DNA from: Lonicera japonica
Lineage: Eukaryota > Streptophyta > Magnoliopsida > Dipsacales > Caprifoliaceae
DNA length: 64,000 nucleotides
Assembly: GCA_021464415.1 (NCBI GenBank)
Contig: CM038467.1
Span: forward strand, 24,522,011-24,586,010
Direction: 5' to 3'
The notes beneath the pieces are model-generated. The model was not told the origin of the DNA and did no database searches. It was given only the letters and a program-made list of their open reading frames with translations. The position numbers and the translations under genes were made by a program. Position 1 is the first letter of the stretch. Every line of letters starts with the position of its first letter. Positions 22,200 through 34,850 of the stretch are shown here, piece after piece.

Positions 22200-23875
22200 A
22201 CAGGGAATAGAAACAGAAATAATAATCACCATGCCGATATACAACACCTTGCACACCAGCCTTGATGAGTTGCACTAACTCATTTGATGGAACCATGACA
22301 CGCATTAGTTGTTCGCCTTTAGTCCTTCCAAGCTTGGATAGATAATCAACACATTTGTTTGCCTTCCCTCTTCGCATAAAGTAATTCCAAGAGCATATCT
22401 TCCTTTAGCCTTTTGCAATCTCCAATGAGAGTCTTGTACGGGTGGTTGTCAATTTCATCTTTGTTGATAAGGTTCACCACCGTTAACGAGTCTGTTTCAA
22501 TTATGGCTTCAAAGCATAACCTTTCTTTTGCTAGCTTCATAGCATGTCTCACTCCCCAAAGTTCAGCTTGTATATACGTAGTGGGGTTCCATAGCCAATC
22601 CTTCCGCAAAAACCTTCAATCCAGCGATTGGTGCTGTCACAAGCTAAACCTCCATAGGCTGCCCATCCAATCCAAATTCTCCAAAGGTGCTTCCATCCGA
22701 ATTGATTTTGATGTTACCTGTAGGTGGAAAACACCATTTAATCAGCTCTAAATCCTTATCGGTAGTTTCTTTATCATTTTCAAAGCTTTGAAAGTATCCA
22801 TTGCAAACTTAATGATCTTAATTAAGTGACACATTGTTTGGTTTAGTGGTTATATTATTGAAATAATGTCTCTCAATTCTACATTTCCACAAGGTCCAAA
22901 TGCATGTAGCAAACATAGTTCGCCAAGGAGCTAAGAAGTTGATATTCAAATTCTCATCTCTAATGTTCTTATCAAACTAGTTAATGAAATCAATGGAATA
23001 TTATATTAAAAGTCAAGGTGCATTTTTAAAAAATGTGTTCAATATTCTCCACTTGACCATATATAAAGATCACAAAAAGGGTCTTGATGTATGTTTCTGG
23101 AAACACTGGTGTCATTTGTAAGAATTTTCCCATGTTTAACAAGCCAACAAAGGAAATATTTCGTTGGGGAAGTTTGAGTTTCCAGATCCATTTTCAATTT
23201 ACATCATTAAAATCAATGCTACCATTATTGACAATTAAATTCAAATAACAATTACTGATAGAGAACTTCCATGATCATTTGCAGTTCCAGGAAGGAGTGT
23301 CCTGCGTGTTAGATGTTAGAGATGGGGGAATGCTCTCAATAGTCTCAGCCAAACTAGCAGGGACAATAGAATAGATAGTGTTTCCATTCCACGGACCATC
23401 TCTTTTAATAACATTTGGACACATTCAAATCCAACAGATCATCAGAAACAATAATGTTATTACGCAAAGCTTCAGTGCCATACCATCAATCATTAGTAAA
23501 AGAGATATTATCTCAGTTTCCCACCACCCATTAGTGCCCATGGTGAGAACTTCCTTCACTTTATAAATAGCCTTCCAAACATGAAAAGAGCTAGTTTTTC
23601 TAGCCCACTGCCTAGGCCAGTTAGAGCCACAACGATACTTGTCCCTAATCAATTTGGTCCGGGGAATTTTATTTTCATTCATCACTTCCCAACCAAGTTT
23701 AGCATTGATAACCACATTATTGTCACTGCAATTAATTTCTAAGCGTGAGTCCACCTTGTGACTTGGGTTTACAAATGTCATCCCATTTCACCAAATGCAC
23801 TCTCTTCTCATTATCATTTTCTCCCCAAAGAAAATTTCTGTTTAGTTTATCAATCTCCTTACAAGTAGAGATTGG
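22200..23875 (-). pseudogene. LINE ORF2 3' half: zf-RVT and RNase H remnants
   Basis: Read on the minus strand, it begins LPISTCKEIDKLNRNF, then LWGE, and continues with KWDDICKPKSQGG, NAKLGWEVMNENKIP and WARKTSSFHVWKAI. This is the linker and zf-RVT region. It ends with an RNase H part (IQAELWGVRHAMKLAKERL, IIETDSLTVVNLI). Several stops and frameshifts break it. Confidence 0.85.
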
Positions 23876-23884
23876 GAGGTTCAG

Positions 23885-24722
23885 GGTTTGCATTCCAAAA
23901 ATCAATTGTGAAACAAATAAAGCCCCTTTTAAAGAAAATTGTTAGGCCTTGTCAGGCTAGCTTCATGCTAAGTCGCCAAACTAAAGATAATATCATTATC
24001 ACACAAGAGTTACTTCGCATTCTTGAGAAAAGAAGAGGTAAACAGGGTGGATTTATTCTTAAAATTGATTTGGAGAAAGCATATGATAGAATTGATTGGA
24101 ACTCCTCGAGCGTGTTTTAAAGAATTTTGGGGTGAAGATCAACAAGACGTGTGTCACCCAAGTTCAAACTTGAATTCCTTTGGAATGGAGAGCCTTTAAA
24201 TGCTTTCAAACCCACTAGAGGTTTAAGATAAGGGGACCCCCTCTCCACCTATCTTTTTGTTCTTTGCCTTGAATTCCTATCTAATCTGATTAAAGAGGAA
24301 GTCCTTAATAAATAATGCGTGGGCATAAAAGCCACCCCCAAAGGTGATGCTTTTAGCCACCTTTTAATTTTTCTTTTCCGGATGATCTCGTTTTGTTTGC
24401 CAATGCCACGGAAAAAACTTGTAGAACCATCATGGAAGTGTTTAATACCTTCTGTGACTATTCGGGGCTAAAAAGTAAATTTTTCGAAATCTAAGTTGTA
24501 TTGTTCACCGAAAATTCCTAAAAGAGATGTCTTGAAATACAGTTTTTTATGTGGCATGAATATTTCGGATAATCTTGGTACTTATTTTGGTGTTTCTCTT
24601 ATCCATGGTAGAAAAAAGAACATTGGAAGGCCATTGTGGAAAAAAATTAAAAGTAAAAATTCAAAGAAGGTTAAGTGGATGGAAGGCTAATGTGCTTTCC
24701 ATGGCAGGAAGACAAACTCTTA
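23885..24722 (+). pseudogene. LINE reverse transcriptase fragment (inverted segment)
   Basis: On the + strand it reads IKPLLKKIVRPCQASFM, RQTKDNIIITQELLRILEKR and FILKIDLEKAYDRIDW, then FSDDLVLFANATE (the FxDD-type active-site motif) and, near the end, GWKANVLSMAGRQTLI. Stops and frameshifts break it into pieces. Its last residues would directly precede the start of the minus-strand segment with a gap of roughly 15-25 residues. Confidence 0.88.
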
Positions 24723-25318
24723 TACATTAGTATTTCCTTACAACAATTATATGCCACACTTGGCTAGAAGAATATTAGTATTTTCATAGTCGAGTAATTC
24801 TAAACACACAAATTTAATAAACTATTTCACTGGTCAATAATAAATCTATTTTGAAGTTATTGTTTAAATGGCTCTCTTTAAATACAATAGAAACTATCAA
24901 TTAAATAGTATTCAAATTAAAATGAAGTTATCAATTGAAAAAGTACAAAGTATGAGAATTAACATTGATTTTAATTAGAAGAAAAAGACACGAGACCTTT
25001 CTAATTAGTTTTTAATTCGAATTTGTTAAATAACTGAAATAAAAATAAATATTAAAATTAAAAGGAAATGTGAGAAATCCCAAGACTCGTGGGTCAATTT
25101 TTGACAATAGAGGACCACTTTCTTTGTTGTGGTTAGCTGAAAATAGAGGTGGGTACAATTGCATGGAAACTTTCTTTTTCAATTTCTCACCGAGTCCAGC
25201 TCACCATATTAGATGTGAGTTTAATCTCCGATTGCGAAAAAGCCGCTCTTAGAAAAAGGCTAATAAGATAATCGTTCAAGGTTTAAAATTAGGAGGTGCA
25301 CTAATATTATATATAGAG

Positions 25319-25706
25319 AGAGGAATGATCTAAAGAGCCATTTATTTGATCCTTAAATGCGGACCAATTATTTTGAGGGAGTAAACGGATGAATATTTTT
25401 ATGAAATTTGGTGAGGATGATCTCCATGATTAGTATATCATCTTCACCAAATTTCATCAAAAAATTCAACTGGTAAGTGGGTTAACTAAACATCTTAAAT
25501 TTTAACGGCCAGAAATACACATATATATCAATTTTTAAGTAAACCCTCTTCCCGAATGATTTTTTCGATGAAATTTGGTGGAGGTGATCTATTAATCATG
25601 AAGATCATCTTCACCAAGTTTCATCAAAAAATTCATTTATTTACCCCCTCAAAATGATTGGTCCGCATTTAAGGACCAAAATATTGGCCCTCTTAAGATC
25701 CTTACT
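25319..25706. mobile_element. Foldback MITE with two inner hairpins
   Basis: The left terminal region contains GATCCTTAAATGCGGACCAA. The right, inverted, contains GGTCCTTAAATGCGGACCAA, within arms of about 45 bp. Two further hairpins lie inside (25409-25465 and 25571-25626), each built on ATGAAATTTGGTG...CACCAAATTTCAT. Weaker relatives occur near 38330-38450 and 61660-61800. Confidence 0.7.
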
Positions 25707-26932
25707 CCTATATATATATATATTAAAATAAAAAAATATATATATTTTATTTAATAATGCAACTATATTAAAAAAAAAAGGAAAAGAAAAACACCTCAAG
25801 TTTTCAAAGCTCTAATAGTATGTAAAGAAATGGCATTTTCAGTTCTTCTATTCTTCTATGATTCTTTCTTCCCATATTTAATCTTAAATTCTTAATCTTT
25901 TCATACTATAAGATAGAAGAGGGGCACCAATTTTTTTTATTGCATCCATATTGTTTTCAAAACAATAAAAGAGAATTAGATACTTAATTACAGTGTTTTT
26001 TGCATAATTCTTTACAATTATAATATATTTCTATTTATTTTCTTAGCATATACATGTATTTTGGTATATAATAGTGACACTAAAAAGTTTCCTCGCGCTT
26101 AATTAATAATATACATTCGAAATATTATTCTTTGTATTTATTTATCAATATATCTAACTTATTCCAAGTATATGCGGGTATTTAGGTATATAATAGAGAT
26201 ATTGAAAAACTTCCTCACACATAATTAATAGTGTAGATTCGTTGGAGTAATATTATTTTTATTTATCAGTAAATATAAAACTTATTCCTAATAAACATGC
26301 TAACGTGACACACGTTACTAATTGTTTTACGTAGTAGTTGCCGCATTATTGTGTGATACTTTTACTCATTTTTTTCCTTATTTTGTTATTTTTTATAATA
26401 TATATATATATATAGGTAGACATGTGGTTACTGATGGATTTATCACTTGAACTACCATTGAATAGACATTGCATCTTTTCATACAAATAGTATATATATA
26501 TAGACTCAAGATTCTTTTAATAATAATATAAAAAAGAAAAATTAATAAAAATAATAGATTTTTATGAGAAGTTAAAAAATAAATTAAAACATATAGTGAG
26601 ATGTATTCTTAATTATAGAGATATTGAAAATGATGGAAGGCATCTATAAATAAAAATGAATATGAGATAGAAAGCATCCCATTACATGTATCAACTTATT
26701 TTCTAATTTCTTATATAATTTTTTTTTTATATTATTATTAAACAAAGCCTCAGCGTACAATTTTAAAAGTGAGGAAATGAAGTTGAAGTTGCTTCTTTTT
26801 CACATTTAACTCTAGCCAAAGGTTTATTTTAATTTTACTGTTTTTTTTAAAATACTTATTTCCCTTACTCTATTTCTATATTAGTAATTTTTCTCTTACT
26901 TATAAATCAAAGCTAAATCATACCCCCTCCGT

Positions 26933-27198
26933 CCCAATTTAATTGTCAGCTATTCTATTTATAGCTGTTCTAAAATGATTGTTCATTTTCTATATTAGCA
27001 TGTCATTAATTACAAAAAAATATATTCTAATATTACCCTTTAAGCTCCCCTACTTTTTTTATTTTAAGTCCCATCAGTTTTTTTATTAGAAGAAAAATAA
27101 AAAATATTTTTGAAAATAAATATTTTTTTTTAAATAATTATTATATCTTCTTAATTTTTATTTTTTAAAGTGTAACAATTAAATTAAAACCGACGGAG
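26933..27198. mobile_element. Stowaway-like MITE
   Basis: The ends are CCCCCTCCGTCCCAATTTAA and, inverted, CTCCGTCGGTTTTAATTTAA. TA flanks both sides (26931-26932 and 27199-27200). It has no ORF. Confidence 0.8.
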
Positions 27199-27902
27199 TA
27201 ATTTATATGTGAGGAAGTGGAGAAAGAAGTGGTGGTGGGATGCTGACAATATTTATCTTCTCCAAATTCCAATTTATTTATTTATGACGTAATCCAATAG
27301 TTGAGCTTAATTTATTGATAAAAACAAGGTAGAAGCAACTTGTTTGACGTAAATAGGAAAGGGGAATTTATGGAGGACCCACAAGAAGGTGATCAATGGG
27401 ATGATTAATATCAAAATATTGTCAAAGTCGAATCAGTCTAAGTACAAGTGTTGTATTATGTGTGTGAAGCCCGTGTCCACTTTTCCATTTTTTTTTTCTA
27501 TTTTTTTTTAATATTAAGAAATTTTCACAATATAATTTCTTTCTTAAGATGGCTCTGTTTTCAAAGCAAAAATGACTTATACTAAAGTTAATATTCAATT
27601 GTGAAAATTTATAAGGTTTTATAATTTAATATAATTATAATTACTTTGACGATAGTTAAAATTTTATAAAATATTCTAACTATACCATTTTTCATAACCA
27701 TTTTCATCTTTTTACCACATTTTAGAGAATCTTTGTGACTTACTTATATATAGAATCCAAATTTTTTTTTTTTTTTTTTGATATAAATTCCAACAGTAGA
27801 GCTTTATTGATAAAAACAAGGTAGGACCAACTTGTTTGCCGTAAATAGGCAAGGGAATATATGGAGGTCCCACAAGAAGGTAATCAGAGTCAAATCAGTC
27901 AA

Positions 27903-28548
27903 TTTTTTTAATTTTTATTTACGAATATTGAAAAGTAGAACTTATATAAAAAAAATTGTAAAAAAACTATAAAATAATATTTTTGTAAATTAAAAACCTA
28001 TATTTAACCAAACTCTAAAAAAAATGCAAATTTATTTTTGCAGTAAATTTTTAAATTTTATTTTTTTATGAAATCATGCAAAATTAAATTTGCGTTACAC
28101 GTTTTTTTAGTATATTATTATACATAAGTATTTAATTGAAAATACTTTAAAATAATTTTAATAAATTGCATATTCAAAGCCTATTTATTAATAAATGCAC
28201 ATAATAATTTTTTTGGAGTTATGCAAAGTTAACTTTGCATTCCTTATTTTCTAAAACGTTATTATGTATTTGTATTTATTTGACGTTATTTTAAAGTTTT
28301 ATGAATGAAACGTAATAATAGATTTGTTAAAAAATATAAACACATCATGTAAAAAAATTTGCATTAAATTTGCACTCGGTTAAATCCCTTATTTTAAAAT
28401 ATAATTGATAAGCAATCCCTTATTTTAGAATGATAATGATATCTAGACTCTTATTTCTTAAAAATATTACTCGTTAGATTTTTTGCGAAAAATATTGTCA
28501 CGCAAAACATTTTACCTCTTTTCCAATTTTTATTTTTTTTAACAGAAA
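27903..28548. mobile_element. Unclassified AT-rich insertion in tandem block
   Basis: It splits the conserved block whose halves are 27855-27900 and 28545-28612. GTCAA occurs at both edges. No terminal repeats or coding domain are recognised. Confidence 0.35.
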
Positions 28549-29473
28549 GTCAATCAAGTTCAAGTGTTGTATTACGTGTGTGAAACTGTGAATCCCGTGT
28601 CTGATTTTCCTTTTTATATTTTATATTACTTTTAGTTTTAATATTATGAAAATTTTAAAATATAATTTTTTTTATTAAAAGATGACTCTATTATCAAACC
28701 AAAAATGACTACCATCAAAATTAATATAATTTTTTTTAGTTAAATTTTTTATAATTTAACAAAACTATAGCTGCTTTAACGTAGCTAGGAGGATAGCTAA
28801 AACATATTCCACAATCTTATACATAGAGTGCTTTATTTTGTTGGAGTAAGAATAATCAAATTCTTTCACAATTAATAGTCTTTATATTAAGGACTCGTTT
28901 AGTTGGTGTTTTTGAGATTTCTTGGAATTCTTAATTTTCTTGCATTCAGGATTAATTTGTTATTGGAGTTTTAGCCCGGAATTTAGGATTCTTGGCCTCC
29001 TTTATTCCCTCATTTTTATGTTTTTCATTCCCATGTATTTTGAGAACTAAGAATTATAAGGATTTCCTTGGCATCGTCTCATATATTCCTAAAAAGATAA
29101 TTATAACTTTCTCATATTAAGATCTACATTGGATTGGATGAATGCTATTTTAGTAAAATTAAATATTCATTTTATTGTCACTTTTATTTGAGCCAAATAA
29201 TAGAAAGGAATACTCAATTCCAAGAAAGTAAAGTTTCCTGAAATATAAAACTCTAACCTTTTCCCCCAAATTTTCAACCAAATGATGTCTAAATGTTCGC
29301 AAACATCAGTGAAATTTAAAAGTAACATTGGAATACATAATAAATTCGTATAGAGAGAATCTTGAAAAATAGAAAAGAAGTGGTCCTCATGTGAATCCAC
29401 CTGAAATATTGTAAAAAGTATGAAAATATGGAAAACAAAATGTAATTACCCTCCATCTTTCCTTACATTCTAA

Positions 29474-29722
29474 GAAAAAGTTGAAAAATGATTAAAAATC
29501 GTTCTACTAAATTCTATGATAAAATTATAAAGGAAATAAGTAATTTGGTGAAATATTTTTTATATTATTATTTTTACTTTTTATGATTTTACACATGCAC
29601 TGCCCAAAGAATTTTATTACATGCAAAATACACAAACAAAACATTTCACCAAATCACTAGCTCATCTCTATCAAATTTCTCATAAAAATCAGTAATGTTT
29701 TCAATTATTTTCTTAACTCTTA
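29474..29722. mobile_element. Foldback MITE, family 1
   Basis: The left arm starts AAAAAGTTGAAAAATGATT and the right arm contains AATTATTTTCTTAACTCT. It is in the same relative position as 19779-20022, so it predates the tandem duplication. Confidence 0.6.
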
Positions 29723-30606
29723 TTAAGTGCATTATTTTTCACCATAAAGTTGGGAAACACATGAAAAACAACAAAATTTAATGAAAATTAGAAAATGAGA
29801 TGTACGAGTGATTTGTGAGTTGTTTGATTTAGTTTTTCTAATTTTTCATGGAATCTAATATTTGAGTGATAAGCAAGAAAATATATATTTTGAGGAAAAA
29901 AATAAGAAAATTATAGTGTGACCTCTATTAATAATAGGCTACCCCCGAAGTAATTATTTATAAAATATAATACTGCTTTAAAAAATTATACAATATATTT
30001 TTAAAATTATATATTACTATAATAATAAATATTTTTGCTTTAACAATAATACTACGTTAATAATTTTGTGTTGCCTCTTCTACACCTACCTGCCAAGTCT
30101 TACTTTTTCTTTTTTCGGATTTCATTTCATCAGTGATGAATACGCAATTATTTGTACTAAAAGACTACACTAATTAAAAAAGATTTTTGATGGCGGTTAA
30201 TAAATATTAACTAACTTTACTATATGTGTTAAAAAAAAAAACAAAATGACACTTTAAAGTAGTTATTACATCAATCAAAGTGAGACAGATGACAAAAATA
30301 TTTTTTTTGCAAAGATGCCAAAATAAAAATACGTTCATTAGAAGTACAAAATATTTAGTTTTTTTCTATCACTAAATAGACGAGTAATTATAAACACATA
30401 AATTTAATAAATTATTTGATTAGTCAATAATGATCTAACCTTGATGGTTTTTTTTTAAAGAATGTTTAAATTTGTCTTTTTAACAGCAATCGAGATTATC
30501 AATTAAAAAATATTAAAACTAAAATGAGATTATCAATTGAAGAAGTACAAAGTATGAGAATTAAGTCATTAATATTAATTTTAGAAGAAAAATGTCACTT
30601 TTCTTA

Positions 30607-31251
30607 AAGCATCCACGCTGGACCAACTAAAATCTAGACACAAATTTATATATATGGAATTAAGTTTTTTGAGTGAATATAGTATAAAAAATAGGCATAC
30701 GGGTACGTCAAACTCGTATGAAATATTAACTTGGAAAAAAGAAAAAAGGACTCGTAAGGATGTCCCTAACTCGTATTGCACACTGATTTGAATTTGTTAA
30801 GACAAAAATAAGTAACACGCATATGTATAGATATAGAGAGATAATTAAGAGAAAAAAGATGAAGAGAAAGGGGGAAGAGAGGGAAAGGGTACCTTTCCTG
30901 GAGAGAGAAGAGGAGGAGGAAGAGAGAAAATATAGGTCCATATACATACACGGAAAGAGACGGATTTTCTTCTGCCATTTCTTCTCCTTCACATACACAG
31001 AGATACGGATATATGGAAGAATTAAAAAAAAATATATACATCTTTACGAGTGTGCCATACTTATATGTATATATAATTTTTTTTATTTTTATACGAGTAA
31101 AGAACACATGTATAATTTATACAAGTACATCTCATTCGTCTAAATAAAATTTAAGTAAATAATACTCTATCTATCTTACACAATTAAATTTATAGGTTAA
31201 GCTTATTCTGCTGTATAAACAAATAATTTTATACATCTGTTGTGAATGCTC
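30607..31251. mobile_element. Tourist-like MITE with empty-site paralogue
   Basis: The ends are AAGCATCCACGCTGG and, inverted, GAGCATTCACAAC. TTA flanks both sides (30604-30606 and 31252-31254). The paralogous stretch at about 33676-33700 runs from TGTCACTTCTCTTCTAAGG straight into TTTAAAATTTTTAG without it. A GA-rich tract at about 30850-30935 gives spurious open frames. Confidence 0.65.
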
Positions 31252-34200
31252 TTAAAAAGTTTAAAATTTTAGTTTTGAAGAGAGAATAAGACCCAAGACC
31301 TTTCTAATTGGTTTTTAATTCAAATTTGTTAAATAACTGAAATAAAAATAAATAGGAAAGGTAAGAAGTCCAAAGACTCGTTGGTCAATTTGTGACTATG
31401 GGGGACCGCTTTCTTTGTTGTGGTTAGCTGAAAATAGAGGTGGGTCCAATTGCGTGGTCACTTTTCTTTATATCTTTTAATTTCTCACAAGTGTATTTTA
31501 TCGTATTAAATGTGAGATTAATTCTTATTATTTATAATAGCACTAGTATATGTTGGGGGGAAGATTGGCCGGCCAACCTCAATCCTAAGTTCAAAAATTA
31601 GGAAGGGAATTATCATTGTATTTGTTTATATACATATATATTAAAAAGGAATTTTTTTAAATTAATAACACATCTTTTTAAGAAAAAAACTCATATTTTT
31701 TAAAGGTATAACATTGTGTAGAAAAACAACATTTTTAGTTATTTAATTCTTTCTTCCCATATTCAATCACAATTTTCTCATCCTATAATATTAAAGAGGG
31801 GTACCAATATTTTTATTTCATTCATACTGATTTTGAAACAATAAGAGATAATTATATATTTAATTGTAGTGTTTTCTGCAAGGTTCTTTGCAATTATAAT
31901 GTATTCTATTATGGCATGAAAATTCTTATCATTAAAACAAAACAAATTTAAGTTTTTAATATAAAAAGTTTATATATTTATTTATAAAATGGTAGTTTTT
32001 AATTTTTTGCCTAGAACCTTTAAATGGCTAGGACAGACTCTAGCTCACAGTGAAAGCCTACCACTAATCCAAAATTACTTGTATACAAAAAAATCGAATA
32101 CAAAATCTCTTACTAAATAAATTATTCTCCCACAAGACCAAGACGCAGTGGTGGTAAGAGACAATCGAGTGAGTCAATTTCAAACGAACATATTTAGAAG
32201 TATTCAATTCATTGTGGTCTACCTCAACCATTCAATTTCCACCACCTTAACCCATGTGTTTCGTTTACCACACTATTAATGGAACGAAAATGTTACAATT
32301 ACGCAATTTTTGTATAAATATTTTGTTTAAACTGATGTGTCGCCAATTAAATAAACTGGTTAATTATATATTTAACGTGTGTTTTTTTCCTAATTAATTA
32401 ACAATTTTTTATATAAAAAATTTGTACAATTCACTAATATATTAATTTAGCAATACTCATAATGTGATTTTTTGTCCCTTCTGCAGTTTGGAGACATCCG
32501 ATAATGTAATTTTTTTTTTATCCTTTCTCAGGCTAAAATATTTTGAATTTTCTTGGAGTGAAAAACATATATAATATAAAAAATATATATGCAAATAAAA
32601 AGTTTATTCTATCGGTTTGTTTGGTGCAAGAAATGTTGAACATCAAGTTGTCTTGTATGATTTCATCAAAATGTCAAAATAAGTGTAAAAATAAATCAAC
32701 CTAAACATATTGTGCAAATTTACTAGTAACCAAACAAAAAATTTATACAACATTTGATTGTTTTGACAGATAAAATACCAAAAAAAAAAACCTTTTTTTT
32801 TGTATGAGTATAAAAAAAGCATCTAATCTAAGGATTTCACGAAAACAAACAAAAGCTTGTGTATGAGTATAATTGCATTCATTGATACACATAAGATTTA
32901 TTTTTCTCATTTTATTTGTCGGTAATCAATATTTACCTTTAGCACACTCCGACAACAGTTCAGTTGAAAAAGAGGTTAGCATCATACTTACCACATCACG
33001 ATTTGAACCTAAATTGTAATTTTAAGATTTAAATTTATTTTGATAAAGACGTTTTTAATTAATGTCTTTTGTTATTTTACACCCCTCACTTCTCCCTCTA
33101 TCTCTCTATTAGTTCGTAATTTTTATATCAATTAGAAATAAACACTCACGCGATTCGTATGTACGCATTATTACTATGCATATAGATATAATTTAAAATA
33201 GAGAAAATATAACTTATGAAAGAAAATTTTGAACACTCCAATTAATCATCATCAAAGTTTTGAACTTTGGAGATGTAATTATTTCCTAGGTCTTCCTTTC
33301 TCTTGTGGACCTAGTTTATCAAATGCCAGAGTAAATTTTAACTCTTTTTTTGTGCTTCATAAAAAAAAAAAATTTTCGTAAGTCAACTTTTTCTTTTTAC
33401 ATATTATTAATACTACAATCGATCTCCAAAACCGAATTTAATTACTCCATTGTTTTCAAGTTGATAGTTCTAGTTTTATATATGAGATATCTCAATTTTT
33501 TTTACTTTTTTTTTAACATATCAATACACTAAATATCACAATAGTAAATTAGTTGTTTCTTGACCTGATTAAGTTGAAATTGATATTTTTTTTAAAGTAT
33601 TAAAATTAAAATGAGAGTATCAATCGAAGAAGTACACAGTACGAGAGTTAACATTAAATTTAGAAGAAAATTGTCACTTCTCTTCTAAGGTTTAAAATTT
33701 TTAGTTTTGAAGAGAGAAAAAGACCCGAAACCTTTCTAATTGGTTTTTAATTCGAATTTGTTAAATAGCTGAAATAAAATATATATATATATATATAAAG
33801 GAAAGGTGAGAAGTCCCAAGACTCGTGGGCTCAGTTTGTGACTGAAGTGGACCACTTTTTCTTTGTTTTGGTTAGCTAAAAATAGAGGTGGGTCCAATTG
33901 CATGGTGAATTTCATTTTTTATTTTTTGCTTTAATTTTTCACCAAGTGTACTCTCGTCACATTAAATGTGAGATTATTTTTCGCTCGCGATGAGAGTTTG
34001 TCAATGTCATAGTGTTTATATCTGGGTAAATTGAACACAAGACTCCCATTAGCTAAATATATTGTTCCTCCACCATTTGAACCTAGATCATAATTTTAAA
34101 TTTTCAAATTTATTTTGATATATGAGGGCATTTTTTAAAAAATGTCTTTAGTTTATTTTACACCTCTCTCTCTCTCTCTCTTTATTAGTATTTAGTTTTT

Positions 34201-34850
34201 ATACTAAAGTAGAAATAAATGTACACGTGATGCATACGCATATGTTATTATTATACATATATAGATGTAATTTAAAATGGTAAAAATATAATACAATATA
34301 CTATTTGCTCGAAGTTAAAGAAAACTCGGAAAACACGAAAAGTTTAATGTCATAATCGCTTTTAGTATGTTTTAATTTTGCATTGTCTTTATTAGAAAAC
34401 GCTAAAAAAACGTGTGGACTAAAATGAACTTAGACGTGTTTAGAATTTGTTTGTTAATGAGGTTGTACTAGCTAGTTCCGCCCCCTGCTAATAATCCTCC
34501 TACTTTTTCTTTCTAAATTTTGCATTTTCTTTATTACTTAGACCATTAAGCAGATTTTATTTCGTCTTACTTTGTAATTATAGAAAATAAGGAAATTCCA
34601 AACGGTTGAATTTTTATGAGAAAATGACGTAGAACCAACTTGTTAATTGAATTGATGTATATCTTCGTGGGAAGGAAATTTATGGAAAGGGGTGATTGAT
34701 TAGTGGGACAAATTAATTAATATCAAAGTTTATCAAACATAATCTTTAGCTCTATATATCAAAGTCAAATCAATCAAGTTCATGTGCGTGAATTCCGTGT
34801 TTCATTTTCTTCTTTTTTAATTGATGTTTTAATTATATCTAGAAATTCTT

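Larger units (their letters stand above)
22188..24722. mobile_element. LINE with twin-priming inversion
   Basis: It is flanked by a perfect 19-bp duplication TACATTAGTATTTCCTTAC (22169-22187 and 24723-24741). From the left come a T run (poly-A tail on the minus strand), the 3' half of ORF2 on the minus strand to about 23875, then an earlier part of ORF2 (reverse transcriptase) on the + strand to 24722. This 5'-segment inversion is what twin priming produces. The paralogous stretch at about 30330-30350 is an empty site. Confidence 0.9.
17034..34850. repeat. Diverged tandem array of a non-coding block
   Basis: A boundary block containing CCAAGACTCGTGGGTCAA and AATAGAGGTGGGTCCAATTG occurs at 17034-17100 (short form), 25072-25166, 31365-31460 and 33808-33910. 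A second conserved block (CCCACAAGAAGGTGAT ... GTGTTGTATTATGTGTGTGAA) occurs at 18976-19086, 27370-27485, 27855-27900 plus 28545-28612, and 34680-34810. Further stretches align in the same order in the first two units, including a block ending AGTGTGACCTCTATTAATAA at about 20200 and 29930. Open frames in one unit are broken in the others, so I see no conserved protein. Confidence 0.7.

Noticed and set aside
28890..29290. Possible MITE starting ACTCGTTTAGTTGG
   Set aside because: Inverted ends are too weak, with no clear target duplication.
30726..31143. Overlapping open frames on both strands
   Set aside because: They lie inside a Tourist-like MITE with a GA-rich tract and have no recognisable domain.
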